Source: JAISFI01 sp031553775
GTDB taxonomy: Bacteria > Bacteroidota > Bacteroidia > Bacteroidales > Azobacteroidaceae
DNA length: 64,000 nt
Assembly: GCA_031553775.1 (NCBI GenBank)
Contig: JAVBLA010000019.1
Location: forward strand, 21,478 to 85,477
Direction of reading: 5' to 3'
Positions within the stretch are counted from its first letter, which is position 1, and each line of letters opens with the position of its first letter. The position numbers and the translations under genes were made by a program. Below, one piece after another: positions 7,747 through 17,566 of this stretch. The notes beneath the pieces were generated by a model. The model was given only the letters and a program-made list of their open reading frames with translations. It was not told the DNA's origin and searched no databases.

Positions 7747-10700
7747 TCAGATTTTTCCTGCATATTCTGCCGGTGAAACTCCGAAATGCTTTTTGAAACA
7801 CCTGGAATAATAATTGGGAGACGAGAATCCCACGGCATAGGCTGCCTCCGAAACATTTCCACCTGCCAGTAATATTTTCAGCGATTCTTTCAACCGGGTA
7901 TTATTGATGAACTCGGTGGCCGACAAGCCGGTGATGTTTTTGAGTTTCATATACAATAATGTACGGCTGATCCCGATCTCCCTGACGATGTGCTCGATGG
8001 AAAGATTCTCGTCCTGAAGATTCTTCAGAATATATTCCCGGACACTGTCGATGAGTTGCCGGTCTCTGTCGTTGTTGGTAATTTCTTCCACACCTATCTG
8101 GTTCTTCAGGAACATTTTCTTCTGGTTTTCTTTCGTGGCAATCAGATTGGCAATTTGTTTCTGCAATAAAACAGGATGGAAAGGTTTTTCAATAAACAGA
8201 TCGGCTCCGTATCCGTATCCCTCATTCTGGGCTTCGTTGCCGGTCTTTGCGGTGAGCAGGATAAATGGAATATGGCAGGTTTTGACCTCAGATTTGATCT
8301 TTTCGCAAAATTCATACCCATTCATTCCGGGCATCATCACGTCGCTGATAATGATATCCGGTAGCTTTTCCTGTGCGATCTGAGATGCTTCATCGCCGTT
8401 ATTGGTAATAATTACGGAATAATCTTCGATAAACAATTCCTGATAGAATTGCAATAGTTCCGGATTATCTTCGGCAATCAGCAGGGTGTATTTTGACGCT
8501 TTGGAATCCGCCTGTTCTATTGTGAAATATTGCGCTACCGAATCTACCGGGATGAATTTATAATCTTCCATAAACTGCAGGTCCGCATCTTTATCCGATA
8601 TCTCTTCCGGGGAAAATGCTTCTTTGGAAACATTCAGGCAGATGGAGAAGCAACTGCCTTCTCCCAGTTTACTTTCTACTTTGATGCTGCCTTTGTGCAA
8701 CAATACTAATTTTCTGGTCAGTGCCAGTCCGATACCGAATCCTACCTTTTTCCCTCTGACGAAGTCGTTTACCTGGTAATAGTTTTCAAAAATACTTTCC
8801 TGCTGATTTTCCGGAATGCCTACGCCGGTATCGCTTACCGACAGATGGAAGACCTCTTCGCCGGCTTCTTTTTCTATTCCGAATTCTACGCAAATACTTC
8901 CTGCCTCGGTGTACTTGAAGGCATTCGACAGGAGGTTATATAATATTTTCTCGACTTTCACCGGAGCGAACCATACATCTTCGTGCGGAGAAAGGCAGGT
9001 AATGCTGTATTCCAGGTTTTTTTCTTCAGCCAATACCTGGAACCCGTTGCATATCTCCTGGATAAATCCGAGCATATCTCCTTTTTTTATCCTGATTTTT
9101 TCCTGTTCGGTTTCAATTTTGGTGAACATCATCAATTCGTCGATCAGCACATTCATTTTCAATGCGCTTTTCAGTACCCGTTTAATTTTCGATTCGGCTT
9201 CCGGATTGACCTGGCGCTTCTCCAAAAGCGATTGTAGTGGAGAAATGATCAAGCTTAAAGGGGTGCGCAATTCATGTGAGATATTGGTAAAGAAATTCAG
9301 TTTCAGGATGTTGATTTCTTTGATCTTTTCCTTTTCCATGCGTTCGGAAAGAATCGCATTTTTTTCCGTTTGTCTCCGTTGGATGAATTTGAACAGGAAG
9401 TACAATAAAGCAATCAAAGCGATCCCATAGAGGAAGAAAGCAATGCTTGACAGCCAGAATGGAGGGGAGATGATGATTTTCATTGTTTTCACCGGCTCAT
9501 TTCCTTCCCATTTGTTATTAAAGGCCGCCTTTACCATAAAAAGATATTCTCCCGGGGGCAGATTGGCAAATGTGATGTGGTTTTGCGATCCGATATAACT
9601 CCAGTCTTTATCTGTATTGAGCTTGATGGCAAATCCCGTACTGAAAGAATGGCTGATGGTGGTGACCATGAAATCGAAAGTGAACGATTTTCCCTGTTCG
9701 TGATCCAGGTGTATCTCTTCGATTTCCCCGATACTTTTAGTCAGTGGAGATCCCGGTTCTTCGGGTTTGACACTTTTTCCCAATATCTTGAAATCCGTGA
9801 ATTCCACGTGTGCGGTGGTATGGCTTTGCTGCAGGGTTTGCGGATAAAAAGCAATCATACCGTTAATGGTGCCGAAATACAACATGCCGGTAACATCTTT
9901 GTAAACCGAATTGTAATTAAACTGCTTGTTGGTCAGGCCTTCACTCACCGAATAATTGGTAAAATAAGATCCTTTCAGGTTAAAGCAGCTTAGCCCGTTG
10001 TCTGTACTGATCCACAGATTACCGTCGTTGCCTTCGATAATTCCGTAAACCGTATTAGACGGTAATCCGTCTTTTTTCATATAGGAGCTGAACCTGCCTG
10101 TTTTTTTGTCGTATTTACAGAGTCCGCCTTCGTGCAATCCGAACCAGATGTTTTTTCCGGAATCTTCGTAGAGGTAATTGATAAAATTGTCGATGATTCC
10201 GGGTTCCCCATGCTGTGAGATAAAATTTTTCAGTTCTTTGGTTTGTTTGTTGTAACAGAATGCGCCTTTGGTACGGGTAGCGATCCAGATGTTTTTATCG
10301 GAATCTTCCATTAAATTATCGATTCCCACATATTTGAAAATATCCACTTCGAACAAAGAGAACTCATCTTTCCGAGGATCCAGGAGGGAGATACCACTGG
10401 TAGTTCCGATCCAGATGGTGCCGTCGCTGTCTTCGATCAATGAAAAAATATTATCGATGGCTAATCCGGGATAATCCTTTTTCAGGTAATGACTGAATTT
10501 CCGGCTTTTGAAATTGAATTTATTCAGGCCGCCGAGATAGGTGCCCACCCAAAGATTATCCTGGCTGTCGAGTAATACGGAATGTACATTGTGGTAAGAA
10601 ATGCTGTTCTTCCCGGTTTCGGGGCGGAAATGCTCGAACTGCCCTTTCCTGAAATCATAAAAATTCAATCCGCCGTCTTCCGTGGCGATCCATAGATTCC

Positions 10701-11817
10701 TGTTTTTATCCCCGATAATTTGTCTGACCGCTTTTCCGGAGAGATGGTTATTCGTGTATCCTGAATCGAAATACAAAAACTGCCGGAATGAGTTCGGATA
10801 AATATTGATTCCCCCGAAATAGGTTCCTACCAGCATATTGCCTTCCCGGTCTTTGTAGAGGGTATGAATGGAATTATCGTTGAGGGAATAGATATCGCCA
10901 TAGTTTTGTTTATAACAATCGAAACTTTTCTTTTCCGGCGAATAGATAAACAAACCATTTTCCGTACCGATCCAGATATTACCGTCTACATCTTCCGAGA
11001 AGCAATGCACGCAAACTTCGGGAAAGTGGTCGGGTGCAACAAAACTATTGGCGTTTTCGTCGAAATAACAAACACCTTTGTCTTCCGTGCCGATCCAGAT
11101 CCTCCCTTCGCTGTCGTTGTACAGGGAAAGAATCTTGTCGGAGATCAGAGAGTTTTTGTTTTCTTTATTGTGTCTGAATCTTCGCTGTGTCCCGCTTTTG
11201 GTATCTACACATAACAGTCCGTTAGCCATTGTGCCAAACCATAAGCGGTCGTGAATGTCAGATGCGATAGAATTGGTTTTCCCTATCTGGGTGGGCTGAC
11301 TGAAAGAAAAAGGTTCAAAGCATTTTTTTTCTTCGTTATAAACTCCCACTCCATTATTCCCACAGATGTAGATCTTATCGTCTGTTCCCTGGTGGATGAA
11401 TTGCGTGTAATTGGTCATTTTTTCTCCTTCCACAATGGAAAAATTCTCCATATCCCTGTTGTAGAGGCATACTCCTTTCATGGTGGCCACCCACAATCTT
11501 TTCTGACGGTCTTCATATACACACCGGATCTGGTTATGTGGGATACCGTCTTCATCACCTATCAGATGCTGGTAAGAAGCAATATTTTTTCCGTCGAATT
11601 TACACAATCCTCCTTTTGTTCCTATCCAGAAAAAGCCTTTATAGTCTTGCGAAATAGAATAAATGGCGTTATTGAGTAAGCCGATGTCATTTGTCAGGTG
11701 GGTAAACCGGATGTTACGGTTCAGACCGTACGAAAGAGAAAAAAAAGAAAAATACAGGAAACAGATAAATACAATCTGCTTCCATGGAATACGTATGCGT
11801 AAAGGGTCGTGATTCAT
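7747..11817 (-). CDS. Hybrid two-component system sensor kinase/AraC regulator (HTCS)
   Basis: One-protein glycan sensor and transcription activator of about 1356 residues. The ATG at 11817 was chosen over 11865 because a TACTTTTG box lies at 11843-11850 and a signal/anchor sequence follows. Order of domains: N-terminal hydrophobic segment; about 14 Reg_prop blades (FFWIGTKGGLCKFD, IWIGTENGLF and similar) to about residue 690; Y_Y_Y domain (about 700-780); transmembrane helix (LSSIAFFLYGIALIALLYFL, about 790-810); HisKA with phospho-acceptor His near 848 (NISHELRTPLSL); HATPase (LLSNAFKYTEAG, DTGVGIP, GFGIGLAL); receiver with Asp near 1159 (IISDVMMPGMNG) and Lys in EKPF; AraC-type HTH at the C-terminus (GISRTLLYMKLKNITG, VGFSSPNYYSRCFKKHFG). 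All key residues are present. The adjacent esterase and the divergent sialidase operon are its likely targets, which is inference from position. Confidence 0.95.
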   Translation of the reverse strand: MNHDPLRIRIPWKQIVFICFLYFSFFSLSYGLNRNIRFTHLTNDIGLLNNAIYSISQDYKGFFWIGTKGGLCKFDGKNIASYQHLIGDEDGIPHNQIRCVYEDRQKRLWVATMKGVCLYNRDMENFSIVEGEKMTNYTQFIHQGTDDKIYICGNNGVGVYNEEKKCFEPFSFSQPTQIGKTNSIASDIHDRLWFGTMANGLLCVDTKSGTQRRFRHNKENKNSLISDKILSLYNDSEGRIWIGTEDKGVCYFDENANSFVAPDHFPEVCVHCFSEDVDGNIWIGTENGLFIYSPEKKSFDCYKQNYGDIYSLNDNSIHTLYKDREGNMLVGTYFGGINIYPNSFRQFLYFDSGYTNNHLSGKAVRQIIGDKNRNLWIATEDGGLNFYDFRKGQFEHFRPETGKNSISYHNVHSVLLDSQDNLWVGTYLGGLNKFNFKSRKFSHYLKKDYPGLAIDNIFSLIEDSDGTIWIGTTSGISLLDPRKDEFSLFEVDIFKYVGIDNLMEDSDKNIWIATRTKGAFCYNKQTKELKNFISQHGEPGIIDNFINYLYEDSGKNIWFGLHEGGLCKYDKKTGRFSSYMKKDGLPSNTVYGIIEGNDGNLWISTDNGLSCFNLKGSYFTNYSVSEGLTNKQFNYNSVYKDVTGMLYFGTINGMIAFYPQTLQQSHTTAHVEFTDFKILGKSVKPEEPGSPLTKSIGEIEEIHLDHEQGKSFTFDFMVTTISHSFSTGFAIKLNTDKDWSYIGSQNHITFANLPPGEYLFMVKAAFNNKWEGNEPVKTMKIIISPPFWLSSIAFFLYGIALIALLYFLFKFIQRRQTEKNAILSERMEKEKIKEINILKLNFFTNISHELRTPLSLIISPLQSLLEKRQVNPEAESKIKRVLKSALKMNVLIDELMMFTKIETEQEKIRIKKGDMLGFIQEICNGFQVLAEEKNLEYSITCLSPHEDVWFAPVKVEKILYNLLSNAFKYTEAGSICVEFGIEKEAGEEVFHLSVSDTGVGIPENQQESIFENYYQVNDFVRGKKVGFGIGLALTRKLVLLHKGSIKVESKLGEGSCFSICLNVSKEAFSPEEISDKDADLQFMEDYKFIPVDSVAQYFTIEQADSKASKYTLLIAEDNPELLQFYQELFIEDYSVIITNNGDEASQIAQEKLPDIIISDVMMPGMNGYEFCEKIKSEVKTCHIPFILLTAKTGNEAQNEGYGYGADLFIEKPFHPVLLQKQIANLIATKENQKKMFLKNQIGVEEITNNDRDRQLIDSVREYILKNLQDENLSIEHIVREIGISRTLLYMKLKNITGLSATEFINNTRLKESLKILLAGGNVSEAAYAVGFSSPNYYSRCFKKHFGVSPAEYAGKI

Positions 11818-11842
11818 GGTATTTTGACAGATATTTGCATGG

Positions 11843-11850
11843 CAAAAGTA
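11843..11850 (-). promoter_or_regulatory. Promoter -7 box for the HTCS gene
   Basis: The minus strand reads TACTTTTG (consensus TAnnTTTG), 25 bases before the ATG at 11817. It lies only about 55 bases from the divergent box at 11905, so the two promoters share one short control region. Confidence 0.55.
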
Positions 11851-11904
11851 ATATAAAAATTCCAAGAATAACCGTACACCGTTTTAGAATATGGTAAAAG
11901 TGTT

Positions 11905-11912
11905 TACCTTTG
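11905..11912 (+). promoter_or_regulatory. Promoter -7 box for the sialidase operon
   Basis: TACCTTTG is a perfect TAnnTTTG match 49 bases before the sialidase ATG at 11962. It is back to back with the HTCS promoter, so any HTCS binding site is expected between about 11850 and 11905. Confidence 0.55.
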
Positions 11913-11961
11913 TCTTCGGATAGCGGTAAAAAGTTCACTGATAATCTAATAACTAAAAAAA

Positions 11962-13608
11962 ATGTTTGAATCTCTGAAATTTTTTTGTTTGTGTGTTCTG
12001 ATGGGGATTTCCGGCCTGTCGTTGAAAGGTCAGCAGGTAAATGTACATCATCCTCAAATACCTGTGATGTTGGAAAGAGAGAATAATATTGTTACGGAAA
12101 TCTGTATTGACAATAAGGAAAGTATTTCCGGAAAATTAGACGGAATCGTTTGCCGGATAGAGGCAGAATTTCCTTTGACAGCTATCCGTAGCATCCGGCT
12201 GTTCTATACAGGGACCAACTCCATGCTGCTCGACCGGACAGGGAACTGGGCTTTGAAAGAAGCTTTCAAACAAATCGGCTCCAGCCAACAACTTTTTGCT
12301 TCTCCGGATTATGCTATATTGAGGGGAGAAATTAAACAACCTCAATCCCGGATGATGACTTTGCCTGCCAACCAATCGTTGGTCGATGGGAAAAATTATT
12401 TTCTGGTATGCATGGAAATGGGGACTGTGGAAAATATTGCACAGACTTTCCGGATGTCTGTAGAACAGATCATGATCGATCACCGGAAAGCTGATTTCGA
12501 ACAGCCGGTTATCCCTGTCAGAAGGTTGGGAATCGGTTTGAGAAATCATGGGGACGATGGAGTATACTCTTATCGTATTCCCGGGTTGGTTACTACGAAG
12601 AAGGGAACATTACTTGCGGTATACGATGTTCGTTATCATACCACTCTCGATTTGCAGGAAGATATAGATGTGGGCCTGAGCCGGAGTACGGATGGTGGCA
12701 AGACCTGGGAAAAGATGCGTATTATCATGGATATGGGGGAGTGGGGAGGTTTGCCCCAGTCACAGAACGGCATCGGAGACCCTTGCATACTGGCAGACGA
12801 ACAGACCGGGGATATTTTTGTGGCGGCCGTCTGGACACACGGGATGCCCGGAAGGATGTGGAGTAGTACAGGACCGGGGATGGATCCGAAAGAAACATCT
12901 CAACTGATGTTGGTAAGAAGTACGGATGATGGGCTTACCTGGTCTTCTCCCGTAAACATTACCCCGCAGGTAAAAAATCCTTCGTGGCGCTTGCTGATGC
13001 AGGGACCCGGAAGAGGAATTACCATGCACGACGGTACCCTGGTTTTCCCAATCCAATATATCGATTCGACAAACGTACCGAATGCCGGGATCATGTATAG
13101 TAAAAATCAGGGAATTCAATGGCACATTCACCAAATGGCACACAAAAATACTACGGAATCGCAGGTGGCAGAAATACAAAACGGTGTTTTGATGCTTAAC
13201 ATGCGGAATAACGAGGGAACCGGAAGAGCCGTGGCTGTTACCGAAGACCTGGGGAGAACATGGAAAGCTCATCCGACTTCAGAGAAAGACCTGCAGGAAC
13301 CGGTCTGTATGGCGTCTTTGCTGAAAGTAGATGCTGCACAGAACGTCACAGGAAAAGAACTGTTGCTTTTCTCCAATCCCAACGAATCCCAACGTACCCG
13401 GCGGAAAAATATGACAATCAAAACCAGCCTGGATCAGGGGATGACCTGGGAAGAAAAAAACAGTTTGCTGATAGATGAAGAACATGGCTGGGGCTATTCC
13501 TGTCTGACTTTGATCAATCCGGAAATGCTGGGCATTCTGTATGAAGGAAGTACGGGTCAACTGGTATTTCAGACAATCCGTCTGAAAGATATTATTGCGG
13601 GAAAATGA
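11962..13608 (+). CDS. nanH: Exo-alpha-sialidase, GH33
   Basis: Neuraminidase that releases terminal sialic acid from host glycans; 548 residues. A signal peptide ends near SLKGQ. An N-terminal sialidase-associated beta domain covers about residues 30-180. The catalytic six-bladed propeller follows with the diagnostic RIP motif (YRIPGLV, about residue 204), Asp boxes STDGGKTW, STDDGLTW and SLDQGMTW plus degenerate ones (NQGIQW, EDLGRTW), the general-base Glu region (ESQVAEIQNG), and the Tyr region near the end (HGWGYSCLTLI). Size and order match Bacteroides/Tannerella NanH. It has no T9SS sorting domain, so it is probably periplasmic or carried out another way, unlike the neighbouring Asp-box protein at 1889. 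It is followed after 16 bases by the mutarotase gene, giving a release-then-convert operon. Confidence 0.93.
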   Translation: MFESLKFFCLCVLMGISGLSLKGQQVNVHHPQIPVMLERENNIVTEICIDNKESISGKLDGIVCRIEAEFPLTAIRSIRLFYTGTNSMLLDRTGNWALKEAFKQIGSSQQLFASPDYAILRGEIKQPQSRMMTLPANQSLVDGKNYFLVCMEMGTVENIAQTFRMSVEQIMIDHRKADFEQPVIPVRRLGIGLRNHGDDGVYSYRIPGLVTTKKGTLLAVYDVRYHTTLDLQEDIDVGLSRSTDGGKTWEKMRIIMDMGEWGGLPQSQNGIGDPCILADEQTGDIFVAAVWTHGMPGRMWSSTGPGMDPKETSQLMLVRSTDDGLTWSSPVNITPQVKNPSWRLLMQGPGRGITMHDGTLVFPIQYIDSTNVPNAGIMYSKNQGIQWHIHQMAHKNTTESQVAEIQNGVLMLNMRNNEGTGRAVAVTEDLGRTWKAHPTSEKDLQEPVCMASLLKVDAAQNVTGKELLLFSNPNESQRTRRKNMTIKTSLDQGMTWEEKNSLLIDEEHGWGYSCLTLINPEMLGILYEGSTGQLVFQTIRLKDIIAGK

Positions 13609-13624
13609 TTAAATTCTTACTAAG

Positions 13625-14827
13625 ATGATGCTTCAAAAGAAACAAATTTTAATCTTTATTTTTATTTCCGGTATGTTTATGTCTTGTCAGATCCAGCAAG
13701 AACCGGAAATATCTTTGAAATGGACTAAAATTCCATCTGCCGGGGAAGCAAACAGCCCGTATGCTTGTGGTGTTGCAGCCGCTTTTGCCGGTATTTATAA
13801 CAATTACCTGCTGTTTGGAGGAGGTTGCAATTTTCCTGATATTCCCTTGGTTCTGGGAGGAAGTAAACAATTTTATGATGATCTGTTTATCCGGCAGATA
13901 GATGATACCCTTTCCGGGTGGACCCGCGCAGGAAAATTGCCGCAACCAACTGCTTATGGAGTTTCTGTTTCCACTCCTGCCGGCATTGTTTGTGTGGGAG
14001 GTTGTAATTCGGAGGAAAAACTGAGTAGTGCATATCTGATTACTATAGATCCCGGAAAAGATTCGGTAACGTTCGTTGGTCTGCCTTCTTTCCCTGAAAC
14101 GGTAGATAATGCAACCGGTACATACATAGATGATAGAATTTATATCGTTTGTGGAAATATGTCGGGCAAGCCTTCTTCAAAAATGTATGTCCTGTCTCTG
14201 AAAAATATACAGGATGGCTGGGAGGAAAGTGTGATGTTCCCGGGTGGTGCAAGAGTTCAACCAACAGCCTGCCGCCTGCAGCAGGATAATGAAACCGGCC
14301 TGTTTCTTGCCGGAGGATTCCGGGGCGCTTTTGATACTTTTCAACCGGAAGTTTTTACCGATGCTTATTATTTTTCTCCCCGGGAGAAAAGTTGGATTAA
14401 ACTCTCTGATCCGTTGGCCGATTCTCAGTTAGTTTCCCTGGGTGGCGGAGTATCGGTTCCCGTGGGGGATAGCCTGGCTCTTTGTATGGGCGGCGTCAAC
14501 AAGGATAAATTCCTGGGAGCCTTGCGAAGGGAGCAAAAAGCATCGGAAGCCAAATTGTCTGGTCAACAGGAGGTTTGGAATGAATATGAAAAACAAAGGA
14601 TCGAATATATTTCCCGTCCGTCCGAATGGCATCAATTCAACCGGAAACTGATGCTTTATCATATGAAAACCAACACATGGACGGTAGAAGACAGTTGCCT
14701 GCATACCGCCCTGGCAGGAGCTGTGGCAGCGTATTCGGGAAATATCTTCTTTGTACTGAATGGGGAGATCAGGGCTGGGGTGCGGACGCCGGATATTTGG
14801 GAAGGAACGTTTTTAGTTAAGAATTAA
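13625..14827 (+). CDS. nanM: N-acetylneuraminate epimerase/mutarotase, kelch type
   Basis: Converts the alpha anomer of N-acetylneuraminate, the sialidase product, to the beta anomer, speeding uptake. The 400-residue protein begins with a lipoprotein signal (FISGMFMSCQ, Cys at about residue 20), suggesting a periplasmic, membrane-tethered enzyme. Kelch motifs with GG pairs recur: LLFGGGCNFPD, VCVGGCNSEEK, IYIVCGNMSGK, LFLAGGFRGAF and LALCMGGVNKD, giving the propeller fold of the cyclically permuted mutarotase family. Position 16 bases after the sialidase, on the same strand, strongly supports the function. No nanA/nanE/nanK genes or dedicated sialic-acid transporter are in the window, so catabolism must be encoded elsewhere. 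Confidence 0.88.
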   Translation: MMLQKKQILIFIFISGMFMSCQIQQEPEISLKWTKIPSAGEANSPYACGVAAAFAGIYNNYLLFGGGCNFPDIPLVLGGSKQFYDDLFIRQIDDTLSGWTRAGKLPQPTAYGVSVSTPAGIVCVGGCNSEEKLSSAYLITIDPGKDSVTFVGLPSFPETVDNATGTYIDDRIYIVCGNMSGKPSSKMYVLSLKNIQDGWEESVMFPGGARVQPTACRLQQDNETGLFLAGGFRGAFDTFQPEVFTDAYYFSPREKSWIKLSDPLADSQLVSLGGGVSVPVGDSLALCMGGVNKDKFLGALRREQKASEAKLSGQQEVWNEYEKQRIEYISRPSEWHQFNRKLMLYHMKTNTWTVEDSCLHTALAGAVAAYSGNIFFVLNGEIRAGVRTPDIWEGTFLVKN

Positions 14828-14832
14828 AAAGA

Positions 14833-14871
14833 AAAGGACTTACACCCGCATTTGTTTTGTGTAAGCCCTTT
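14833..14871. terminator. Bidirectional terminator between nanM and the Ig-like T9SS gene
   Basis: A 13-bp inverted repeat with one mismatch (14833-14845 and 14859-14871), flanked by A- and T-rich bases, sits between two convergent genes. It can serve both. Confidence 0.65.
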
Positions 14872-14895
14872 CCGGAAAACTGTTATCTTTTTACT

Positions 14896-17250
14896 TTATT
14901 TTACTATAAATTTGGATACTTTTGAGCTTCCGTCTGTGTATACGATTTTTTTGGTGTAAATACCCGGATAGTTACTGTTCTTCACTTGTACTCCCGTAAG
15001 GGTGTAGACCGTTTCCGATGCAATTTCTTTATCTGCATTCATGCCATTGATAGCTGTTACACTGACTATGAAAGAACCACTGTCTGTAATTTTTGTACCG
15101 GCTGCATTTTCGGCCGTGATTGTGTAGTTATAAGTGGCATTGGGCAAATCGTTGATAGTAGCAGTCGTACCTGTTAATGTTGCCGGATAATCTGTTTGCG
15201 CAGCATCGGATAAAGTTACCGTATATTTTGTTGCACAGGGAATAGCATCCCATGTAATAATCGTTTCCACCTTGTTCGGAGTGATGGTCACATTGGCAAA
15301 TTTGATATCTTTGAACAATTTACCTGCATTGGCATCCGTACCGAATGTTTCGGTTTTCATCAGATATTCACATGCATTTTTGATTACATTCTTACCATTG
15401 GCATTCAGATTACTATATACCTGGTTGAAGATTCCGATCAGCAGATATTTACTTGTTGTGGCAGAACTTCCGATTGTGCTTCCCACAGGAACTTCATGGA
15501 TACAAATGGCATCTCCGTTTTTGGCATTGTCCAGGGCTGGGATCTGACCGATATTACTACCGAAACTAACTGTTGAAACCAGTGCTCCCTGTAATGTTTT
15601 GCCGTCGGTAGTACTGAGTGTCCCTTCCAGCATATCCAGTTGATTGCCTATAGAGCTAAAGTCGATTCCTTTGAAAACAGGGTGGAACGGTTCGTTTACC
15701 GTCAGGGTCAGATTATCTTTCTTTCCATTGTCGCCTGTTCCCCATACCCAACGGCCTGTGTTGTAGAAGAAGGGTTTCAGGTTCAGAAACGGTTTGGTAA
15801 AAGCAGCCCGGACAACCGGATAACACGTTGCTCCGTCTAAAATTTCATCGGCAACTACGAGATTGTAGTCGTCTGCCGCTAATATTCCTGTCAATACACT
15901 TTCACTCATCCCGGAAACCAGTGTTTTGCCGTCAGATCCGCTTACAACAGGTATTTTCACTACATCATAGCTTTCTTTGAGCAGGGATACAATGGCATCG
16001 TCGGCAGTCTTAGCCGAAGTTGTCAGGTATGCTACGGTTTTAGTGGCAGGATCTTTTACCGTAATGGTTCCTGTGGCGGTAAATGTTTCCGGTCCGGAAT
16101 AGCCGTCTAAAGGAGTGGCAGTTACCGTATACGTATATACAGCCGGATAGGAAGTTTCTGTTTCCGTAGTTCCGCTGATGCTGATCGATTGATTTTCTGA
16201 ATCGTATGTTCCTGCTGTTACTCCATTGGGTAATATACCGGTAACGGTAGCATTTTTAGCATTGGTAAAAGTAAATACAATATTACCGATGGCCTTTCCG
16301 GCTTTAACTGCCTGGCTGGCATTGGAAGGAGTGGTAATTTCCGGTCCCAATACCTGATGTTCGGTAACTGTAATTGTTCCTGATACAGCGGTACCTGCAG
16401 CGCTTCCGCTGGATGGAGTGACGGTGTAAGTGTAATCGCCTGGATTAGTAGTCGCTGTAGTGGTTCCGGAAATGGAGATAGTCTCATTTTCGTTGGTTAC
16501 CGTAATCCAATCCGGCTGGTTGGTATTTGCTCCGGGGCATAACCACGTAATAACGGTAGCTGCATTGGTAGCTCCTCCTTCCAGTGTATATTTGATGGGA
16601 ACGATAGATTCGGTTTGCATAATTGATTGAATAGCTTCTCCATCGCCTTGAGCAGTGGAGATAATTGCTGATGGGGTAGCAGCCTGGGTATATACTTCAA
16701 TCCGGGATATTCTGAATGTAGCTGTGCTGGCAGCTGTTTCTCCGCATCCCCGGCCTCTGGCAAGAATGATGAATTTGGTGTTTGCGGGTGGTGTAAATGT
16801 TTGTTGCGAATAGGCTGTTCCGGTAACACTCGGTCCTATTTCACAAGCACTTACAGTTGCATTGGCACTACCCATGGCTGTGGACGAGGTATGATAACCT
16901 ATGTAAGGATTTGCCGTATTGCTTCCTCCATTGGCGCTATATGAAATTTTTATCGAAGAAATTGTAGCTGACGATGAAGTGATGGTAACTGCATCATTTG
17001 ATGTACTGTTTAAAACCAGATTGGCATTGTTCCCATTTACATCGATGTATGCATTACTTCCCGTAACACCGGCGGTTCCTATTTGTTCTAATTTAATTCC
17101 TCCGGTTTCTTTAATAACACTGGCCGCCGTTTTGTCAGCCCAGGCGGTGGTCAGTTCCGACCGGTCCCAAGTAAATGTCTGTGCACTCACATTCCATACG
17201 CTGAATAAACAAATAACAGCGATCATCCACAAATTAGTACTTCTTTTCAT
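14896..17250 (-). CDS. Ig-like-domain T9SS surface protein
   Basis: Exported protein of about 784 residues with no enzyme signature that I recognise. The ATG at 17250 was chosen because a signal peptide follows directly (MIAVICLFSVWNVSAQ). An N-terminal jelly-roll-like domain (about 20-190) contains the RISRIEVYTQA strand typical of the domain that opens many Bacteroidetes surface proteins. Two putative Ig/cadherin-like domains follow (about 195-415), marked by the recurrent ISISGTT and YTYTVT strands. Next come an alpha/beta segment of about 230 residues (LTGILAADDYNLVVAD, GAMMER-like fold uncertain), one fibronectin-type repeat (ITWDAIPCATKYTVTLSD), and a short T9SS sorting tail (VYTLTGVQV, GIYTKKI, KFIVK). 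The central segment could be a glutamine-amidotransferase-like binding domain; confidence in that is low. A TATATTTG box lies at 17324-17331. Confidence 0.75.
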   Translation of the reverse strand: MKRSTNLWMIAVICLFSVWNVSAQTFTWDRSELTTAWADKTAASVIKETGGIKLEQIGTAGVTGSNAYIDVNGNNANLVLNSTSNDAVTITSSSATISSIKISYSANGGSNTANPYIGYHTSSTAMGSANATVSACEIGPSVTGTAYSQQTFTPPANTKFIILARGRGCGETAASTATFRISRIEVYTQAATPSAIISTAQGDGEAIQSIMQTESIVPIKYTLEGGATNAATVITWLCPGANTNQPDWITVTNENETISISGTTTATTNPGDYTYTVTPSSGSAAGTAVSGTITVTEHQVLGPEITTPSNASQAVKAGKAIGNIVFTFTNAKNATVTGILPNGVTAGTYDSENQSISISGTTETETSYPAVYTYTVTATPLDGYSGPETFTATGTITVKDPATKTVAYLTTSAKTADDAIVSLLKESYDVVKIPVVSGSDGKTLVSGMSESVLTGILAADDYNLVVADEILDGATCYPVVRAAFTKPFLNLKPFFYNTGRWVWGTGDNGKKDNLTLTVNEPFHPVFKGIDFSSIGNQLDMLEGTLSTTDGKTLQGALVSTVSFGSNIGQIPALDNAKNGDAICIHEVPVGSTIGSSATTSKYLLIGIFNQVYSNLNANGKNVIKNACEYLMKTETFGTDANAGKLFKDIKFANVTITPNKVETIITWDAIPCATKYTVTLSDAAQTDYPATLTGTTATINDLPNATYNYTITAENAAGTKITDSGSFIVSVTAINGMNADKEIASETVYTLTGVQVKNSNYPGIYTKKIVYTDGSSKVSKFIVK

Positions 17251-17323
17251 GATAAATTTTGTATTATGCCACTTCCGGATTATAGTTAACATCAAAGCAG
17301 CGGGTAAATAATTTTCTTGCCGG

Positions 17324-17331
17324 CAAATATA
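17324..17331 (-). promoter_or_regulatory. Promoter -7 box for the Ig-like T9SS gene
   Basis: The minus strand reads TATATTTG, a perfect TAnnTTTG match, 74 bases before the ATG at 17250. Confidence 0.5.
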
Positions 17332-17446
17332 AATACCATTTAAAAGGAGTTATGTGGAATTTTTGTTTTTTTAGTTGGATTATTTGACTAACTGCAAAAT
17401 TCTCTAAAAAACAACCTTTATTTTTCCGATTCACAGGGGAAAGTCA

Positions 17447-17454
17447 TATCTTTG
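17447..17454 (+). promoter_or_regulatory. Promoter -7 box for the TPR/beta-barrel operon
   Basis: TATCTTTG matches TAnnTTTG. The ATG of the TPR gene is 113 bases downstream, so the transcript would have a leader of about 100 bases. Confidence 0.55.
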
Positions 17455-17566
17455 CGCACGTTAAGCAAATCCGTTACGACAGACGGATAGACGCAAACAT
17501 GCTGATGTGTATATCAAAAAATAAACATGGAAAGTGTCCGGTTTACCTAAATTCAAATTGATTCGC

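Noticed and set aside
9577..9993. Long plus-strand open frames inside the HTCS gene (also 8816-9430, 10864-11679)
   Set aside because: They lie antisense to a well-conserved kinase gene and have no protein-like domain pattern.
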